Position numbers and translations under genes: made by a program. Below are positions 62,023 through 64,000 of a stretch of 64,000 nt of DNA, piece after piece (position 1 is the first letter of the stretch; each line of letters starts with the position of its first letter). Origin of the DNA: Pseudomonadota bacterium (GTDB taxonomy: Bacteria > Pseudomonadota > Alphaproteobacteria > Rhizobiales > Rhizobiaceae); contig JAEYDD010000041.1 of NCBI GenBank assembly GCA_023404095.1, positions 186,001 through 250,000 of the forward strand. The letters are read 5' to 3'. The notes beneath the pieces are model-generated. The model had not been told where the DNA came from. It ran no database searches and saw nothing but the letters and a program-made list of their open reading frames with translations.

Positions 62023-62826
62023 TTACTTCTTGCTTTTCTTGGCCGCCGCCACACTTTTGCGAAGAGCGTCCATGATGTTGATGACGTTGGAGGACGGCTC
62101 CGGCACCTCGGCCTTCTCCTTCGCCGGTTTCTTTCGCCCCTTCTTCTTCGCCGCGATAATCTTGAGAAGCTTTTCCTGGACGGGATCGTCAGCCACGTCC
62201 GGGGACCATTTGCGGGTGTTTTCGGCGATGAAGGTTTCGGCGAGCTTCATCATCGACGGCTCCAGCTTCACCTTGCCAATGCCCTCGAAATAGGCGTCGG
62301 GCGGGCGGACCTCCTCGCCATAGCGAAGCGTCCACAGCACGATGCCCTTCTCGCGGGGCTCCAGCAGCACCGCGCGCTCGCGCCGATACATGACGAGGCG
62401 TGATATACCCACCATGTCGGCTGCCTTCATCGCGTCGCGAATGACGCTGAAGGCCTCCTCTCCGACGGGATCGTTGGGCGTCAGGTAGTGCGGCTTGTCG
62501 AACCAGATCCAGTCGATGCTGTCGCGGCTGACGAACTTTTCGATGTCGATCGTCCGCGTGCTCTCAAGGGCCACGGCGTCCAGTTCCTCGTCTTCGAGAA
62601 CGACGAAATCGCCCTCGCCGCGCTCGTATCCCTTCGCCTCCTCGTCCTCGTCCACCACCTTTCCGGTTTCGGAATCGACATAGCGGCTGACCACCCTGTT
62701 CTTGGTCGCGCGATTGAGCGTGTGAAAACGCACCTTCTCGTCCGCGCTCGTGGCCGGCGTCATCGCCACCGGACAGGTGACGAGCGAAAGCTTAAGATAG
62801 CCCTTCCAGAAAATGCGTGGCGCCAT
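62023..62826 (-). CDS. ku: Ku DNA-end-binding protein, copy 2
   Basis: 267 residues from the ATG at 62826. Same core as copy 1 but divergent: MAPRIFWKGYLKLSLVTCPV, FHTLNRATKNRVVSRYVDSE, IDWIWFDKPHYLTPNDP. Basic tail KKKGRKKPAKEKAEVPEPSS. It converges on ligD with only 3 bases between stops. A second EcfG-type promoter lies upstream. Rhizobia often carry several Ku genes used in different conditions; the two may form homo- or heterodimers. Confidence 0.96.
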   Translation of the reverse strand: MAPRIFWKGYLKLSLVTCPVAMTPATSADEKVRFHTLNRATKNRVVSRYVDSETGKVVDEDEEAKGYERGEGDFVVLEDEELDAVALESTRTIDIEKFVSRDSIDWIWFDKPHYLTPNDPVGEEAFSVIRDAMKAADMVGISRLVMYRRERAVLLEPREKGIVLWTLRYGEEVRPPDAYFEGIGKVKLEPSMMKLAETFIAENTRKWSPDVADDPVQEKLLKIIAAKKKGRKKPAKEKAEVPEPSSNVINIMDALRKSVAAAKKSKK

Positions 62827-62855
62827 GGCTGCCCCCTCGCGAAGCATCGTCAAAG

Positions 62856-62880
62856 AACGCGCCTCGTGCCTCTTGGTTCC
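62856..62880 (-). promoter_or_regulatory. EcfG-type promoter for ku copy 2
   Basis: On the minus strand GGAAC (62880-62876), 16 bases, CGTT (62859-62856), 29 bases before the ATG. Confidence 0.82.
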
Positions 62881-63048
62881 GCCCTATCGGTTCCCGATGG
62901 ATCTGCCGGGCGGACATCTTGCGCCCGGGGCGGACATCCGACAAGCGCGCTTCCAGGACCGGAGCGGGAATATTATCATAAGCCCCGGTGTCTGAAGGCT
63001 GCACCCGCTTTTGCGGCGTCCATCCACCGGTCACAGGAACCAAGCGCC

Positions 63049-63426
63049 ATGAGAAAACTGCTCCTCGCTTCAGCCGCCTTCGTCCTCGCAAGCGTCGCCG
63101 CCGCCGTTGCGGCCGCTCCCGTCAAGACCGTCAAGACCGACAGGGGCGAGGTCCTTGCCGGCGAAAACGGCATGACGCTCTATACGTACAAGAACGACAT
63201 GAAGGACATGTCCAGCTGCTACGACCAGTGCGCGACCAACTGGCCGCCGTACCTGGCCGCAGCCGGCGCCAAGGCTGAGGGCGCCTATACGCTGGTCAAG
63301 CGCAAGGACGGCCAGATGCAGTGGGCGAAGGACGGAATGCCGCTCTATTTCTGGATCAAGGACAAGAAGCAGGGCGATGCGACCGGCGACGGGGTGAAAG
63401 GCGTCTGGAATGCCGCACGGCCCTGA
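63049..63426 (+). CDS. COG4315 exported protein (YxFxxD repeat type)
   Basis: 125 residues. Signal peptide RKLLLASAAFVLASVAAAVA. Two repeats of the Lipoprotein_15 motif: MTLYTYKNDMKDMSSCYDQC and MPLYFWIKDKKQGDATGDGV, with ATNWPPYLAAAG between. No lipobox, so soluble periplasmic. Its end overlaps the ECF sigma factor start by 17 bases, so the three downstream genes are probably one operon. Confidence 0.92.
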   Translation: MRKLLLASAAFVLASVAAAVAAAPVKTVKTDRGEVLAGENGMTLYTYKNDMKDMSSCYDQCATNWPPYLAAAGAKAEGAYTLVKRKDGQMQWAKDGMPLYFWIKDKKQGDATGDGVKGVWNAARP

Positions 63427-63940
63427 CGACGGCGCGGCGACTACATCCTTCGAGGACGCTCTCCTGGCGCTCGTGCCCGGCTTGCGGCGCTATTCGCGCA
63501 GCCTGACGCGCACGGATGCCGACGGCGAGGACCTGCTTCAGGACTGCGTCGAAACGGCGCTCGCACGCCGGGCCCAATGGCGGGGAGCCAATCTCCGCAG
63601 CTGGGCCTTCACCATCATGACCAACCTGTTCCGCAACCGCTACCGGGCGATGATGCGGCGCCCGACGACTGTGATAGAGGACGCCGAGCAGGTCGCGCTT
63701 GCCGACGACACTGGCGACCCACTGGAGCGGGCCCGTATCCGGGCTGCGCTGGAGACACTGACGCCCGAATACCGCACGACGCTGATGCTGGTGGTGGTCG
63801 AAGGCTATTCCTACCAGGAAACCGCGGAGATGATGCGCGTTCCGATCGGCACCGTCATGTCCCGCCTGTCGCGCGCGCGACAGCAGCTTGCCTCCCGGCT
63901 GGCGGAGGATAACATCGTCCCCCTCAGGAGATCGAAATGA
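63410..63940 (+). CDS. ECF-family RNA polymerase sigma factor
   Basis: 176 residues. Region 2: DALLALVPGLRRYSRSLTRT, DADGEDLLQDCVETAL, WRGANLRSWAFTIMTNLFRN. Region 4: LTPEYRTTLMLVVVEGYSYQ, AEMMRVPIGTVMSRLSRARQ. No extra domains. It overlaps the COG4315 gene start-to-end and is followed with a 4-base overlap by a probable anti-sigma gene, the usual ECF pair. It is not the EcfG type, since no PhyR/NepR genes are nearby. Confidence 0.94.
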   Translation: MPHGPDDGAATTSFEDALLALVPGLRRYSRSLTRTDADGEDLLQDCVETALARRAQWRGANLRSWAFTIMTNLFRNRYRAMMRRPTTVIEDAEQVALADDTGDPLERARIRAALETLTPEYRTTLMLVVVEGYSYQETAEMMRVPIGTVMSRLSRARQQLASRLAEDNIVPLRRSK

Positions 63941-64000
63941 CGCAAGCGACCGGCACAGTCGGCGAAAACGATCTGCATGCCTTTGTCGACGGCCTGCTGG
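63937..64000 (+). CDS. Probable anti-sigma factor, first 21 residues (partial)
   Basis: Starts at an ATG overlapping the sigma factor stop (ATGA) and reads TVGENDLHAFVDGLL, the typical opening of membrane-anchored anti-sigma factors. The gene runs off the window end. Its partner would be the ECF sigma factor just upstream. Confidence 0.8.
   Translation, partial: MTQATGTVGENDLHAFVDGLL

Noticed and set aside
63049..64000. EcfG identity for the ECF sigma factor
   Set aside because: EcfG genes are linked to nepR/phyR; here the partner is a COG4315 gene and a membrane anti-sigma type gene, so it is a different ECF group.

Overview
The window reads as chromosome of a Rhizobiaceae-type alphaproteobacterium (Rhizobium, Sinorhizobium/Ensifer, Agrobacterium or Shinella group). 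The case rests on high GC, the gene content (Ku/LigD sets, FecCD-type uptake, DUF2934, HxlR/quinone reductase pair) and several host-style general-stress (EcfG/RpoE2) promoters of the form GGAAC-N16/17-CGTT. The species cannot be fixed from the sequence alone. REGION 1 (1-19505) is most of a siphovirus prophage whose left end lies outside the window. Almost all genes run on the minus strand. Read in transcription order from the right: integrase, AlpA-type HTH, unknown genes, a primase-polymerase/helicase with a dense GTTCCC/GGGAAC repeat field beside it, HNH nuclease, small terminase, large terminase (broken by one extra base), portal, ClpP-like prohead protease, HK97 capsid, connectors, tail terminator, tail tube, tail-assembly chaperones (with a textbook -1 slippery heptamer) and the tape measure gene, cut by the left edge. 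A few plus-strand cargo (moron) genes sit between modules: a PD-(D/E)XK-like protein, a secreted Cys-containing protein and a 24-residue membrane peptide with a host stress promoter. The right attachment site is the 3' half of a tRNA-Lys(CTT). REGION 2 (19506-25610): decayed remnants (ABM monooxygenase, glutamine amidotransferase) form the tail of an operon with a thioredoxin-like protein, a carboxymuconolactone-decarboxylase-like protein and a MarR regulator with its operator. A LysR gene follows, divergent from a metallo-beta-lactamase-fold hydrolase and a flavin-nucleotide-binding protein. REGION 3 (25620-47000): an ABC uptake operon of the iron/cobalamin class; a DUF2934 gene and a small secreted protein fired divergently from two EcfG promoters; PhzF; a Nudix-like/endonuclease-phosphatase pair; a secreted three-repeat protein; an aminotransferase; a PAS-GGDEF-EAL protein; a small hydrolase; a DUF2189 membrane protein; a 33-residue EcfG-promoter membrane peptide; an L,D-transpeptidase coupled to an orphan glycine-betaine-type binding protein; a trypsin-like protease paired with a small companion protein; ilvC; and a TetR regulator with a perfect palindromic operator. 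REGION 4 (47000-64000): cold-shock protein, type II NADH dehydrogenase, HxlR regulator divergent from a quinone-reductase-like SDR, pdxJ, a membrane winged-helix-type regulator, a MerR plus second-HTH fusion, a RecD-like helicase, an AbrB-family membrane protein, HMG-CoA lyase plus enoyl-CoA hydratase (leucine-type degradation), and a two-Ku/LigD non-homologous end-joining locus in which both transcription units start from EcfG-type promoters. The window ends in a COG4315 secreted protein, an ECF sigma factor and the first residues of its probable anti-sigma factor.
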